The notes under the pieces: generated by a model
The model's database searches: none
Told to the model about the DNA's origin: nothing
What the model saw: the letters and a program-made list of their open reading frames with translations, nothing else
Source of the DNA: Kiritimatiellia bacterium
GTDB lineage: Bacteria > Verrucomicrobiota > Kiritimatiellia > RFP12 > UBA1067
Direction of reading: 5' to 3'
NCBI GenBank assembly: GCA_017514235.1
Contig: JAFWKK010000057.1
Coordinates: 1-64,000 of the forward strand
Length of the DNA: 64,000 bases
Shown here: positions 27,150 to 35,924 of the stretch, in pieces
How positions within the stretch are numbered: the first letter of the stretch is position 1
Layout of the letters: every line of letters starts with the position of its first letter
Made by a program: the position numbers and the translations under genes

Positions 27150-29186
27150 ATGAAGCGAGCAATATCCTTGAGATTCAGTGCCGTCGCATTGATGGCCGTG
27201 TCATGCGCCGCATTGTGCCAAAGTGCGTATGCTTTGCCGCAGTACGACCCGCATGACCCGATTGACCTCAATTTCGGCGTGTTGGAGGCTTTGGAGAGAG
27301 TCGAACGCGCCTGCATCTGCCACGAGGGCGACGGGGAGACAGACCGCCGCCGGACGTTGCGTCTTCTCAACGACCTCGACTGGCGGAGGGACAGGGCGGG
27401 CAATTACGCAATGCTCGGCGACTGGGCAAAGAAGGGAATCGGCGGCGGGCAGCGCGGGTTACAGTTCGCGTGTGCCAAGCTCTTCCATCTTGCGGGCGTT
27501 CTCTACGGCTATCCCGAATACGTGGCGACGGGACGCAGTATCGAAGCAAGGCTTCTGGCAGAAGGTCCTGAGACGGCGTTTCGCGACGCTGCATCGCTGC
27601 CGCCGCCCGTTCGCCGCTACTATGAGCTTATGGCCGAGAGCCATGAAGACCTGAACAACGAGATACGCCCGGGCGGGCGCGGCGGCAGTCCGTTCTGGAA
27701 CGGGAATGCGCTCGTGTTCATCTATCCTCCGGCGTTCGATTTCAAGCGCGTTGCGGGTGCGGTCCGCTACCGTTTCGACGTCCTCGACGATAGACACGTC
27801 GTGCACAACTTCACGTCCGCCGAGCCGACGGCATCGCTGAAGCCCGTCTGGCAGCGGATACCTGTCGGCTTCACGACGGTCGAATGCACGGCGCTTGCGG
27901 CGGACGGCGGCGAAATCGGCGTGGCGGGGCGGCGCACGTTCTGGCGCAACACTCCGTTCGACCCGGCCCAGTACGCCCCTGCGAAGCGCAGCTACGGCGA
28001 GGCGTGTGCGCTTGCGCTTGACTACCTGTTCCGCTGGCCTGACCTCAAATACCTTGAGGAGCACGGAGAGCCGGACGTGTCGAAGGAGACGAACTTCACA
28101 AGCTATCCGTCGAAGATGCTGTCCGCCGTGATTCATGTGATGCTGCGGGTGGCCGAGTCATTCCCCGACCGCAGGGAACGTGCGCTGCGCATTGCCCGCA
28201 TTGCCGCCGCGTATCTCCTTCGCAACAGGGCACCCGACTCAAGTCCGCTGGCGGGCTTCACCCCGACATATGCGAGCAAGGGACAGCGGGCGGACGACTT
28301 CGGCGGCCAGCACATGCTCATCTATCCGGCGCAAGCCGGAAGCGCGTTCCTTGCGTTGCATGCGGCGACGAAGGACGGCGAACTGCTCGCTGCGGCGCGA
28401 AAAATCGCGCAGACCTACCTGCGGCTTCAGGACAAAGACGGCACATGGTACCTGAAGATGAACGAGAAGGACGGCTCGCCTGTGTCCGGCAACCGCCTCG
28501 TGCCGACAGGCGTCATCGCCTTTCTGGAGGAAATCTACGCCGTTACCGGCGACGCGGAATACCGTGCGGCGGGCGACCGCGCATTTGCGTTCATCGACCG
28601 AGGTCCGCTGGCGGACTGGAACTGGGAGGGGCAGTTCGAGGACATCACACCTTCGTCTAAAAAATACCAGAACCTGACGAAGCACAACGCCTGCGAAACG
28701 GCCATCTACTTGGTGAAGAGATTCCCCGGCGACCGTCGCCGCATAGCCCAGGCGCGTGACATTCTGCGCTACGCCGAAGACCAGTTCGTGATGTGGCGTT
28801 CGCCGTGTCGCAGCGACGGCACGGGTTCGTGGACGCCTGAGTATCCGTTTTGCAGCTGGCGCACACCGGCAGTGGTGGAGCAATACGACTGCTATTCGCC
28901 GATAGACGCGTCCGCCGCCAAACTCATCCGAACCTATCTCGCGCTTTACGCCGCCGAGGGCAAGGCGCTTGACCTTGCGAAAGCGCAAGCACTTGGCGAT
29001 TCCACCGTCAACAATCAGGACGCTTCAGGACGCATCCGTACATACTGGATTCCGGAGGCGGGCGACGACGACCCGCTGGCCGGAGCTATACGACTTCCGT
29101 TTGGCGGCGACTGGTACAACTGCATGGCGGCGGATGCCATTGCTCTTGATCAGTTAAACCATTTGAAGAAAAAAACTAACCTGTAA
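27150..29186 (+). CDS. Secreted protein with probable alpha/alpha-barrel, function unknown
   Basis: About 678 residues. The start at 27150 has GGAG just upstream and gives a clean signal peptide (MKRAISLRFSAVALMAVSCA, mature near ALPQ); an ATG 21 bases earlier is possible. Residues about 60-190 and 280-650 contain repeated Trp- and Ala-rich helices with HMLIYPAQAGSAFLALHAAT and AQTYLRLQDKDGTWYLKM, as in six-hairpin (alpha/alpha)6 glycosidases and lyases. Residues about 170-280 look like a small beta-domain. No catalytic motif was recognised, so the family is unassigned. It leads an apparent operon with a beta-helix protein and a DUF4838 protein. Confidence 0.7.
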   Translation: MKRAISLRFSAVALMAVSCAALCQSAYALPQYDPHDPIDLNFGVLEALERVERACICHEGDGETDRRRTLRLLNDLDWRRDRAGNYAMLGDWAKKGIGGGQRGLQFACAKLFHLAGVLYGYPEYVATGRSIEARLLAEGPETAFRDAASLPPPVRRYYELMAESHEDLNNEIRPGGRGGSPFWNGNALVFIYPPAFDFKRVAGAVRYRFDVLDDRHVVHNFTSAEPTASLKPVWQRIPVGFTTVECTALAADGGEIGVAGRRTFWRNTPFDPAQYAPAKRSYGEACALALDYLFRWPDLKYLEEHGEPDVSKETNFTSYPSKMLSAVIHVMLRVAESFPDRRERALRIARIAAAYLLRNRAPDSSPLAGFTPTYASKGQRADDFGGQHMLIYPAQAGSAFLALHAATKDGELLAAARKIAQTYLRLQDKDGTWYLKMNEKDGSPVSGNRLVPTGVIAFLEEIYAVTGDAEYRAAGDRAFAFIDRGPLADWNWEGQFEDITPSSKKYQNLTKHNACETAIYLVKRFPGDRRRIAQARDILRYAEDQFVMWRSPCRSDGTGSWTPEYPFCSWRTPAVVEQYDCYSPIDASAAKLIRTYLALYAAEGKALDLAKAQALGDSTVNNQDASGRIRTYWIPEAGDDDPLAGAIRLPFGGDWYNCMAADAIALDQLNHLKKKTNL

Positions 29187-29203
29187 AGAAGGAGTCAACG
29201 AAA

Positions 29204-31096
29204 ATGAATAAACTAATGATGATGACATGCGCGGCGGTGTCCGCGCTGAGTGTTTCGGCGGCGGATTGGTACGTCGCCCCTAACGGCACGGGCGGCGGTG
29301 CGTCGCCTTCGGATCGCGGCGACCTCATGGGCGTCCTTTACAATGGCCAGATTGCGAGTGGCGACACAATCCATATCGCTTCTGGAACGTACAACCTCGA
29401 TGTAGGCAAGATTCCGGCGGGTAAGGGCGCCTATCTCCGTGTTCCCGACGGTATCTCCGACCTGACGCTTCTCGGGGAGAGCAGCGATCCTGAGGAGGTG
29501 CGCCTTGTCGGCAATCAGTCCGACGGCAAGAGCATCCTGTATTTCCCCAAAGGCGGAAACGTCCTCAGGAACCTGCTCCTGTCGGGTGGCTACACGGAAT
29601 ATAAGGGGGCGGGCATTGCGATGGATGATGCTTACGTCGGCAATCCAGAGTCCGCGTTCTTCGCCTCCAACTGCGTGGTTGAGAACTGCTCGGCGCGCTA
29701 CATGGGGGCGAACTTCGGCGGATTGTGGCGCGATTGCGTCATACGAAACAACGAGGTGCGAAACAAGACTCCGACTCCCGACCCAAGTGAAAACGCGAAC
29801 TGGCCTAATTTAATCGAAGGGTCGGGCGGCGGCGTTTTCCACGCCACGCTTTATGATTGCGTCATCACCAACAACTATGCGGGATGCTGCGGCGGAGGCA
29901 TTGCCGGAGGAAGGGTTCACGGCATGACATACGGGGCTGTGTGTGAGACCAGGGCCTACAACTGCCTGATTGGCTGGAACCGCTCCACGTATGGCGGAGG
30001 TGCGGGTTCCTCGCCGCCCTACTGTACGCGAGACCTCTGCAAGCTTTTCGACTGCACGCTTGTCGGGAACGCTGCTGCATACGATCCCTACGGCGACGGC
30101 GGCGGTCTTGGCGGCGGCGCCTATCAGTGCGTCGTCTCCAACTGCGTTGTAACGGGGAACTCCGCCACAAGGGATAACGACACCCAGTTTGGAGCCTACG
30201 GACATAATTACAGAAAAGGCAAGGGCGGCGGTGTCATGGACTGCAAGGTTGTGGATTCCACGCTCGTTGAAAACACCTGCACCGGCGGCGGAGCGGGCGC
30301 GTCGAACAGTGATTTGACGCGGTGTGTGCTTCAGGACAACTCCGCAACGGGCGGCTCGCCGTACTACGCCAACTATGGTGGCGGCGCATACGCATGCTCG
30401 TCGTTGGATTGTGTGTTTGTCGGAAACACTGCCGGATACGGCGGCGGCGCGTACGACGGGTATTTGGAGAACTGCGTGATTTCAAACAACCAGTCAACCG
30501 TTTACGACGGCGGTGCGGCGTACAATGCATCAACCCGCAACTGCGTCGTCACGGGGAACATCGCCACCAGATACTTTGCGCTGTGCAAGGGAACGCACTA
30601 CGGCACCCTTGTCTATGGAAATGCAAACGTGGAGCTTGAACCGCCGTCGGCAAGCGGAATCGGTGTGAACGACGGAGAAGAGCTGGCTGTTGCTGTCAAC
30701 TGCACGGTCTGGAACAACGACAGGAGCTCGGCGCAGATTTCCCGCACCTATATGACGAACTGCATCGTGGGAAGCGTCGAATACATCCCCGCCGCGGTCA
30801 ATTCCTTCTGGCGCTACGGGACGGTGAACAACCAGACGGGTTGCATCAGCGGCGAGAATAAGAACCCGAAGTTTACCGGCGTGACACTTGCGGACACGTA
30901 TGCGACGGTTTTGGGTCTCGCTCCGGCGGCCTTTTCAATCAAGGGTTCGTCGCCGTGCTTCGACAGGGGATTGCTGCTTGAAGGGCAGCAAGCCGATACA
31001 GACCTTCTGGGCAATCCACGTGTCAGGTATGATGGGGTGGACATGGGAGCCATAGAATGCTTTTATAGACCCGGCTTTATTTTGTCCATACATTAA
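29204..31096 (+). CDS. Secreted right-handed beta-helix surface protein with GFILSIH tail
   Basis: 630 residues: signal peptide (to about residue 20, VSAADWYVAPNG), then beta-helix coils rich in N-C-V-V and GGG turns (CVVENCSA, CVVTGNSATRDN and GGGAGASNSD are typical). It closes with a choice-of-anchor-Q-like end (GNPRVRYDGVDMGAIE), eight more residues, and GFILSIH followed by stop. The general layout matches the protein at 5576-7537 although the repeats differ. AAGGAG precedes the ATG. It follows the alpha-barrel-like gene by 17 bases. No catalytic residues are visible; adhesion or carbohydrate binding is possible. Confidence 0.82.
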   Translation: MNKLMMMTCAAVSALSVSAADWYVAPNGTGGGASPSDRGDLMGVLYNGQIASGDTIHIASGTYNLDVGKIPAGKGAYLRVPDGISDLTLLGESSDPEEVRLVGNQSDGKSILYFPKGGNVLRNLLLSGGYTEYKGAGIAMDDAYVGNPESAFFASNCVVENCSARYMGANFGGLWRDCVIRNNEVRNKTPTPDPSENANWPNLIEGSGGGVFHATLYDCVITNNYAGCCGGGIAGGRVHGMTYGAVCETRAYNCLIGWNRSTYGGGAGSSPPYCTRDLCKLFDCTLVGNAAAYDPYGDGGGLGGGAYQCVVSNCVVTGNSATRDNDTQFGAYGHNYRKGKGGGVMDCKVVDSTLVENTCTGGGAGASNSDLTRCVLQDNSATGGSPYYANYGGGAYACSSLDCVFVGNTAGYGGGAYDGYLENCVISNNQSTVYDGGAAYNASTRNCVVTGNIATRYFALCKGTHYGTLVYGNANVELEPPSASGIGVNDGEELAVAVNCTVWNNDRSSAQISRTYMTNCIVGSVEYIPAAVNSFWRYGTVNNQTGCISGENKNPKFTGVTLADTYATVLGLAPAAFSIKGSSPCFDRGLLLEGQQADTDLLGNPRVRYDGVDMGAIECFYRPGFILSIH

Positions 31097-31107
31097 GGCT
31101 GTTGATC

Positions 31108-33507
31108 ATGAACAGATACCTTTGTGTGTTGGCGGCGATGCTGTGCGTCGTCGCCGAAGGGCGGACTGTCAAGGTCGAGCCGGGCAAGCGCGACGCGGTG
31201 ATTCTTGTGCCCGCACAGCGGAACCACGGCATCAACTACGCCGCCGAGGAGCTTGCCTACCACTTCGAGAAGCTGACGGGGCGGAAGTTGCGGACGATTG
31301 CGGAGCCTGGAGCCGCGCCGGAAGGGGCGTTCGTCTTCTCTTTAGGCGAGACGGCGTTTGCGAAGAGGCACGGCGTGTCGGGGGCGGGGCTTGGGCACAA
31401 CCGCGCCAACTTCCTCGGCGACGACGACAAGATGATCCTCACGGGCAACGACCGGGGGAACAATCTCGCGGCGCTGCTGGTCGATACGAGCGGTACGCTG
31501 TTCGCGCTCTACGACATTCTTGAGAACGACAACGGCTGCCACTGGCTCTGGCCGGGCGAGCTTGGCGAGTGCATTCCGCGCAGCGGATGCTTCAAGTTCA
31601 AGGCTGGGCGGCGCGAGATGCGCACGAAGCTCAAGTTCTTCTTCTGGCGGCAGTTGTGGAGCCTGAACAAGGAGTGGCCGTCGGAAAAGGCGTTCGCGCA
31701 TTTCATGAATGAGGAGGTCAGGTGGCTTCTGCGCCACCGCAGCAACCGCGACCTTTCCGAGCAGCACTATCCGCATGCGTTCGAGTCCTGGCCCGACAAG
31801 TACCTCAAGACGCATCCAGAGTTCTTTAACCTGCTGCCGGACGGCACGCGGCGTCCGTCGCCGCTGAACTGGGGCGGGCAGGCGAAGCTCATCAGCATGT
31901 GCACGGGCTCGCCCGCGTTCCGCAGGCAGGTGGTGCTGGACTGGCTGGCGAGCTACAACCCGAAGATTCCGCGCATCAACCTGAAGAGCAACGACAGCGA
32001 CCTGCAGTGCGTCTGCGACTACTGCATGGCGGACGACCATTCGCCGGTTCCGACGGAGGTGCGCAGGGCGCGGGCCAAGGCGCGATTCGAGAAGGGGGAT
32101 CCGAAGTGGTACGCCGAGCTTGGGGACGTGAGCAACCGCCAGATCGAGTTCTACAAGGGCGTCATGGCCGAGGTGGACCGCATCGCGCCCGACAAGAAGG
32201 CGAAGTTCTCGGGGCTCATCTACGCGAACTCCGCAACCGCGCCGAAGGACGTCGTCCTCGGTCCGAGGTTCCAGATGTGCTACTGCCCGAACGTGATGTT
32301 CCCGTGGACGGACGAGAAGATCGACTACTACATCAGCAACTGGGACGGGTGGTACAGGACGGGCGTCGATATGGTCATACGCCCGAACTACACGCTTGAC
32401 GGGCACTGCTACCCCATCTCGTACGACCGCGACTTCCACAAGTGCTTCCTCCATGCCGAGCCGCGCGCGCTCACGGGCAGCGACTACGATTCGCTGACGG
32501 GCATGTACGCGGCGCAGGGGCTTACGCTGTACACGGTCGCGCGTCTCCAGAACTCGCGCCCGGGACTGCCGTTCGAGACCATCAAGGAGGAATACTGCTC
32601 GGCGTTCGGGAAGGCGAAGCCGCAGATCGCCCGGTATTTCGACAGGCTCTACGGCATCTCGCACAACTCGAAGCCGACCGCGAAAAGCTCGAACCGTCCC
32701 GAGGGCGGCAACTGGACGCACTACTTCATGGCGGGGCACGACCTGTTCACCAAGGAGCGCTTTGCCGAGCTTGGCGCGATCCTGAAGGAGGCGCAGGGCG
32801 CGGTCGCGGCAGACTCGGTCGAGGCGAAGCGCGTCCGGTTCCTCTGGTTCGGGCTCGAGAACGCCCGCCTGACCGCCGAGACCGCGATCGCCTACGACGG
32901 ACACCGGAAGAGCGGCGACTACTTCGACTTCGCCGAGAAGGTCAAGGCGCTGGACGGCTTCAGGGCGGAAAACGCCATGGCGGGCGCGTTCAACATCGGG
33001 TACTGCTGCTGGCGTGAGAGCGAGAAGTGGCCGCGCGAGATCGCGAAGCAGATGGCGAAGGACACGGTTTCGCTGCCGATCGACTGGGCGTTCAGGACTG
33101 ACCCGGAGAAGAAGGGCGAGGCCGAGGGCTGGGCGGCGGTCGGTTTCGACGAGTCCAAGTGGGAGAAGATCCCGACGGACCGCCCGTGGGACGAAAGCGG
33201 GTACGCCAAGTTCGACGGATACGGCTGGTACCGTCTTCGCGTCAATCTGCCTGCCAAGCTCCCGGGCGAGCCGGTGCTGATGGTCGGGTCGGCGGACGAG
33301 GCGTGCGACGTCTGGATCAACGGCGAAAAAGTGCTGCACAGGCCGTATCCGTTCGAGGGCAACGCCAACTCGTGGAACGAGGCGTTCAACGTACCGTTCG
33401 GCAAGGCCGCCCGCCCGGGCGAGAACGTCATCGCCATCCGCGTGGAGGACAAGAACGGCCAAGGCGGCCTCACCAAGCGCTGCTTCCTGAAGTACGTCAA
33501 GAAGTAA
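31108..33507 (+). CDS. Secreted DUF4838-type glycosidase-like protein with C-terminal jelly roll
   Basis: 799 residues. A signal peptide precedes a GH20-like N-terminal beta/alpha domain (about 20-130: NHGINYAAEELAYHFEKLTG, then FALYDILENDNGCHWLWPGE). A DUF4838 barrel region covers about 190-510, with SLNWGGQ-like, RINLKSNDSD and CVCDYC segments. Residues about 660-799 form a GH2-like jelly roll (GYGWYRLRVNLP, DEACDVWINGE). DUF4838 proteins recur in PVC and Bacteroidetes glycan loci and are thought to be glycosidases of unproven specificity. The ATG at 31108 is preceded by AAGG; a TTG two codons earlier is an alternative. Confidence 0.83.
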   Translation: MNRYLCVLAAMLCVVAEGRTVKVEPGKRDAVILVPAQRNHGINYAAEELAYHFEKLTGRKLRTIAEPGAAPEGAFVFSLGETAFAKRHGVSGAGLGHNRANFLGDDDKMILTGNDRGNNLAALLVDTSGTLFALYDILENDNGCHWLWPGELGECIPRSGCFKFKAGRREMRTKLKFFFWRQLWSLNKEWPSEKAFAHFMNEEVRWLLRHRSNRDLSEQHYPHAFESWPDKYLKTHPEFFNLLPDGTRRPSPLNWGGQAKLISMCTGSPAFRRQVVLDWLASYNPKIPRINLKSNDSDLQCVCDYCMADDHSPVPTEVRRARAKARFEKGDPKWYAELGDVSNRQIEFYKGVMAEVDRIAPDKKAKFSGLIYANSATAPKDVVLGPRFQMCYCPNVMFPWTDEKIDYYISNWDGWYRTGVDMVIRPNYTLDGHCYPISYDRDFHKCFLHAEPRALTGSDYDSLTGMYAAQGLTLYTVARLQNSRPGLPFETIKEEYCSAFGKAKPQIARYFDRLYGISHNSKPTAKSSNRPEGGNWTHYFMAGHDLFTKERFAELGAILKEAQGAVAADSVEAKRVRFLWFGLENARLTAETAIAYDGHRKSGDYFDFAEKVKALDGFRAENAMAGAFNIGYCCWRESEKWPREIAKQMAKDTVSLPIDWAFRTDPEKKGEAEGWAAVGFDESKWEKIPTDRPWDESGYAKFDGYGWYRLRVNLPAKLPGEPVLMVGSADEACDVWINGEKVLHRPYPFEGNANSWNEAFNVPFGKAARPGENVIAIRVEDKNGQGGLTKRCFLKYVKK

Positions 33508-33963
33508 GTATCCCGCCGCCGGCATGGGCGGCGTCGGAGTACTGCCGCGGCCACGGACGCGACAGCTGGAGGTACTGGCATCGGTGCGCAATGGCGTCCG
33601 AGACGAACTTGGCGTTCTCCTGCGGCGTCCAGTCGCGGTTGCGCGGGCCTGGGCGCTCGATGTTGTTCGCCGCAATCCCGGGGACGGCCTCGCGCGCGGT
33701 GTCGATGTCCTTGAGGTAGGAACAGATGAACGCCTGGTGCAATCTGCCGCGCGCCTTGAGATGACGGGCGATGTCGCCAATCGCCTTGCGTCCCGCATAG
33801 CAGTGTACGTTGATCAGTATGCCGCTGTCGGGTATCACGTCCAGCACCTCGTCGAGCGTGGCTATCCGGCAGGGACGGGCTTTGTCCCTCCCGCGCCGTC
33901 ATTAGCCACAAGCACCGCCGCGCACAGCGCAACGGCAACCATCCCAAAGACACTTCGATTCAT
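33497..33963 (-). pseudogene. Broken glycerophosphodiester phosphodiesterase
   Basis: Minus strand. From 33963 a clean signal peptide is read (MNRSVFGMVAVALCAAVLVA) for 33 codons to a TAG. In another frame the sequence continues without a stop as the C-terminal half of a GDPD: TLDEVLDVIPDSG, ILINVHC, GRLHQAFICSYL, NIERPGPRNRDW and CQYLQLSRPWPRQ. The catalytic N-terminal half (HRG, ENT, ExD) is missing. So the gene has an internal deletion plus frame loss. Its 3' end overlaps the tail of the DUF4838 gene on the other strand by 11 bases. Confidence 0.75.
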
Positions 33964-33983
33964 CAAGCGCATGTTACCGGATG

Positions 33984-34313
33984 CTAATCACGACACCACA
34001 CGGCGTCATTTCGACGACCGCCCGCTTCCGAATACTCAAACGAGAATCGAGGAATCTCGTCACCGCCATGACTTATGTAGAATTCAAAACAGCCGGAGGT
34101 CTTGTTGTTGCCGTAGCTACCTAATGGGTAAGTGCAGAACGTAAGCTCCGTCATCTGGAGATCGACTTCGATCTTCGTGTTCGGTCCGGCGCAGTGGCCG
34201 AGGCTTATGAAGGCGTCGCCCTCCGATTCGATGTAGCCGGCTTCCGCAGAAGCGTTGAAGCACGTTCCGCATACGGCAATCGCCGCCACGCCGATTGTCA
34301 GGAGTTTCTTCAT
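33984..34313 (-). CDS. Small secreted protein, probably a LamG-like fragment
   Basis: 109 residues with a strong signal peptide (MKKLLTIGVAAIAVCGTCFN, cleavage near ASA). The mature part, AGYIESEGDAFISLG then KIEVDLQMTELTF, resembles the first strands of a concanavalin/LamG-like domain common in secreted PVC proteins, which usually runs ~170 residues or more. It may therefore be a truncated gene, in keeping with the broken gene beside it. A longer frame upstream is possible, but the signal peptide marks the start. Function unknown. Confidence 0.55.
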   Translation of the reverse strand: MKKLLTIGVAAIAVCGTCFNASAEAGYIESEGDAFISLGHCAGPNTKIEVDLQMTELTFCTYPLGSYGNNKTSGCFEFYISHGGDEIPRFSFEYSEAGGRRNDAVWCRD

Positions 34314-34584
34314 TTTGTTTTTTCCACATCGTTTTAGGACACCGTGCCCTAAGCAATCGTATGTGATAACATAAGGCGCCGCACCAGTCAATTGCGATGC
34401 TTCGCCTATCGGGTGCATCCGCGTAATCCGTTACCGCAAGCCCCGACGGCCCTTTTCCTTGCGCCTCATGCCCCGCCGGAGTCGCGCAAAGGCCCGTTTT
34501 ACAAGGTTTTCACGGGCCCCCCAAAGATCCTCTATTGTGACCTGGCGAGGTGCTCGCCGCCGCAGTGTGCGTCCGCGTCAAAGA
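34314..34584. other. Non-coding stretch between two minus-strand genes
   Basis: No supported gene. It holds GGCCCGT and ACGGGCC arms (about 34490-34525) separated by 14 bases, which could form a stem after the regulator gene, though no T-run follows. Confidence 0.35.
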
Positions 34585-35727
34585 CTACGCGAAAGGCAGA
34601 TAGGAGGTACTCCTTCCCGAAGACTCAAGCTTGGACCGCTTTGCAGAGGTCGTTGATTTGCGTATGACGAGCGGGGCGTCAAGAAGGATCTGGCGCGGTG
34701 GAATAGAGGGAGTGCGGATTCGCTCGATTAGGGCTGTCACTGCGGCGCGGCCTATTTCGCGGCAAGGCTGGCGAATCGTGGTGAGCGGAGGATTGGAAAG
34801 TGCCGCAAGACGCACATCGTCCACTCCGGCGACCAAGCAGTCGCGCGGGACTTTGATCTTCAAGGAAGAGAGACGTTTCAGCAGCGAGATTGCCGTGATG
34901 TCGTTTCCGCAGATGATGGCGTCCGGAGGATTCCGCGAAGCGAACAGACGGCGCAATGTCTTCGTGTCGTCACAATCGGCGATGCACACGTTTGAGGATG
35001 TCCAGGAAAGGCCGGCGTCGAGGGCGGATAGTCTTACGCCCTGCACGCGCATCTTGATTGTCGGAGCCGAGCACGGCAACGCGCAGAAGCAGATACGTCT
35101 TGCGCCCTGTTTGAGCATGTGGCAGGCAAGACGATAGCCTATCTGCACGTTGTCGAGGCCGATTACATCAAATTCGCTTCTATTTGGCGGTTCCACAATG
35201 TCTCTGTCGAGAAGCACGACGGGAATGTGGTTTGCTGAAAGAATCATGATTATTTCCCGTGATACGCTTTCTGGGTCGTTCGTGCGCTCGATCGGCTCCA
35301 GAAAAACGCCAGCTACATGCTGCTCGACGTATTCATGCGCCAGCGCAATTGCGCGGCTTTCCCTGACTTTCGGGTCTGATGATGACGAAGAGCCGAACAG
35401 GAGCGAGTAGCCGTTTTCACGGGCGGCTTCTGAAATCGCCGCGCAGATGGGAGGGGATATCTCGCCGCCTGCGATGCTTGGGATTATCAGCCCGAGTCGT
35501 CCTGTCATGTTTCGCGCCGTTGTGCTGAGGAACGTTCCTTCACCGTTTCGTGTCTCGATGAAACCGCTGTCTTTCAGACGTGAAAGCGCGAGACGCAGGG
35601 TGTTCCGCGAAGTCTTGAAGCGTCGCCTAAGGCTCTCTTCGCTTGGGAACTTCTTTTGTTCTGCGAACTTGCCGTCAAGAATCTCTTGCCGTAGCGTCTC
35701 GAATATCGTCTGTTGCATGCTTTCCAT
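34585..35727 (-). CDS. AraR-like transcription regulator (GntR HTH plus LacI-type sensor)
   Basis: 380 residues. Residues about 5-70 are a GntR winged helix (KKFPSEESLRRRFKTSRNTLR, GFIETRNGEGTFL). From about residue 75 a LacI/GalR-type ligand domain follows (GRLGLIIPSIAGGE, GVFLEPIER, VVLLDRD, DAIICGND, VAGVDDVRLAAL, LTTIRQP). B. subtilis AraR has this design and binds ATTTGTACGTACAAAT-like 16-bp palindromes. A 16-bp palindrome with the same GTAC-rTAC core lies 52-67 bases upstream of this gene and ahead of the GH39-like and GH92 genes, so it is the best candidate for the regulator of that set. The -10 box nearly touches the ATG; an internal ATG three codons in is also possible. Confidence 0.9.
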   Translation of the reverse strand: MESMQQTIFETLRQEILDGKFAEQKKFPSEESLRRRFKTSRNTLRLALSRLKDSGFIETRNGEGTFLSTTARNMTGRLGLIIPSIAGGEISPPICAAISEAARENGYSLLFGSSSSSDPKVRESRAIALAHEYVEQHVAGVFLEPIERTNDPESVSREIIMILSANHIPVVLLDRDIVEPPNRSEFDVIGLDNVQIGYRLACHMLKQGARRICFCALPCSAPTIKMRVQGVRLSALDAGLSWTSSNVCIADCDDTKTLRRLFASRNPPDAIICGNDITAISLLKRLSSLKIKVPRDCLVAGVDDVRLAALSNPPLTTIRQPCREIGRAAVTALIERIRTPSIPPRQILLDAPLVIRKSTTSAKRSKLESSGRSTSYLPFA

Positions 35728-35734
35728 GCCTTTG

Positions 35735-35740
35735 ATTATA
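35735..35740 (-). promoter_or_regulatory. -10 box of the AraR-like regulator
   Basis: TATAAT on the minus strand eight bases before the ATG at 35727, implying a leaderless or almost leaderless message. No good -35. The 16-bp palindrome is centred 46.5 bases upstream. Confidence 0.5.
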
Positions 35741-35778
35741 TCAAATTATGCGGAGGAACACCGTGCGCCCATCGACTA

Positions 35779-35794
35779 AGCGGTACATACGGCT
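35779..35794. promoter_or_regulatory. Candidate AraR-type operator, site 1
   Basis: AGCGGTACATACGGCT, a 16-bp palindrome with one mismatched pair. A 21-base segment around it is identical to site 2 (CTAAGCGGTACATACGGCTTT). It lies between the AraR-like gene and the divergent ATPase gene. Confidence 0.7.
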
Positions 35795-35827
35795 TTCAAG
35801 AAGGTAGCCAGATAAACGGTAGGGTGG

Positions 35828-35856
35828 TTGACTTGATAGCAAAGATTTGAGATAAT
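35828..35856 (+). promoter_or_regulatory. Promoter of the ATPase gene
   Basis: TTGACT, 17-base spacer, GATAAT. The transcript would begin near 35863, exactly at the first of four 15-bp repeats. Confidence 0.65.
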
Positions 35857-35862
35857 ATGCGC

Positions 35863-35922
35863 GTTTTCAAAACCGCTGTTTTCAAAACTGCCGTTTTCAA
35901 AACGGTTGTTTCCAAAAGGAGG
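35863..35922 (+). repeat. Four tandem 15-bp repeats in the leader of the ATPase gene
   Basis: Units begin at 35863, 35878, 35893 and 35908. The first three contain GTTTTCAAAAC, itself a palindrome around a central base, plus a variable CCGCT, TGCC or GGTT part. The fourth is degenerate (GTTTCCAAAAGGAGG) and merges with the ribosome site. It looks like an array of protein-binding sites or a variable repeat. Confidence 0.85.
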
Positions 35923-35924
35923 AG

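Noticed and set aside
31342-33798. Very long open frame (818 codons) on the minus strand opposite the DUF4838 gene
   Set aside because: It mirrors a clear gene with signal peptide and conserved domains; the translation is Arg/Val/Leu/Asp-rich with no motif, typical of antisense frames in GC-rich DNA.
35863-35922. CRISPR array
   Set aside because: The repeats are contiguous 15-mers without spacers and there are no cas genes in the window.
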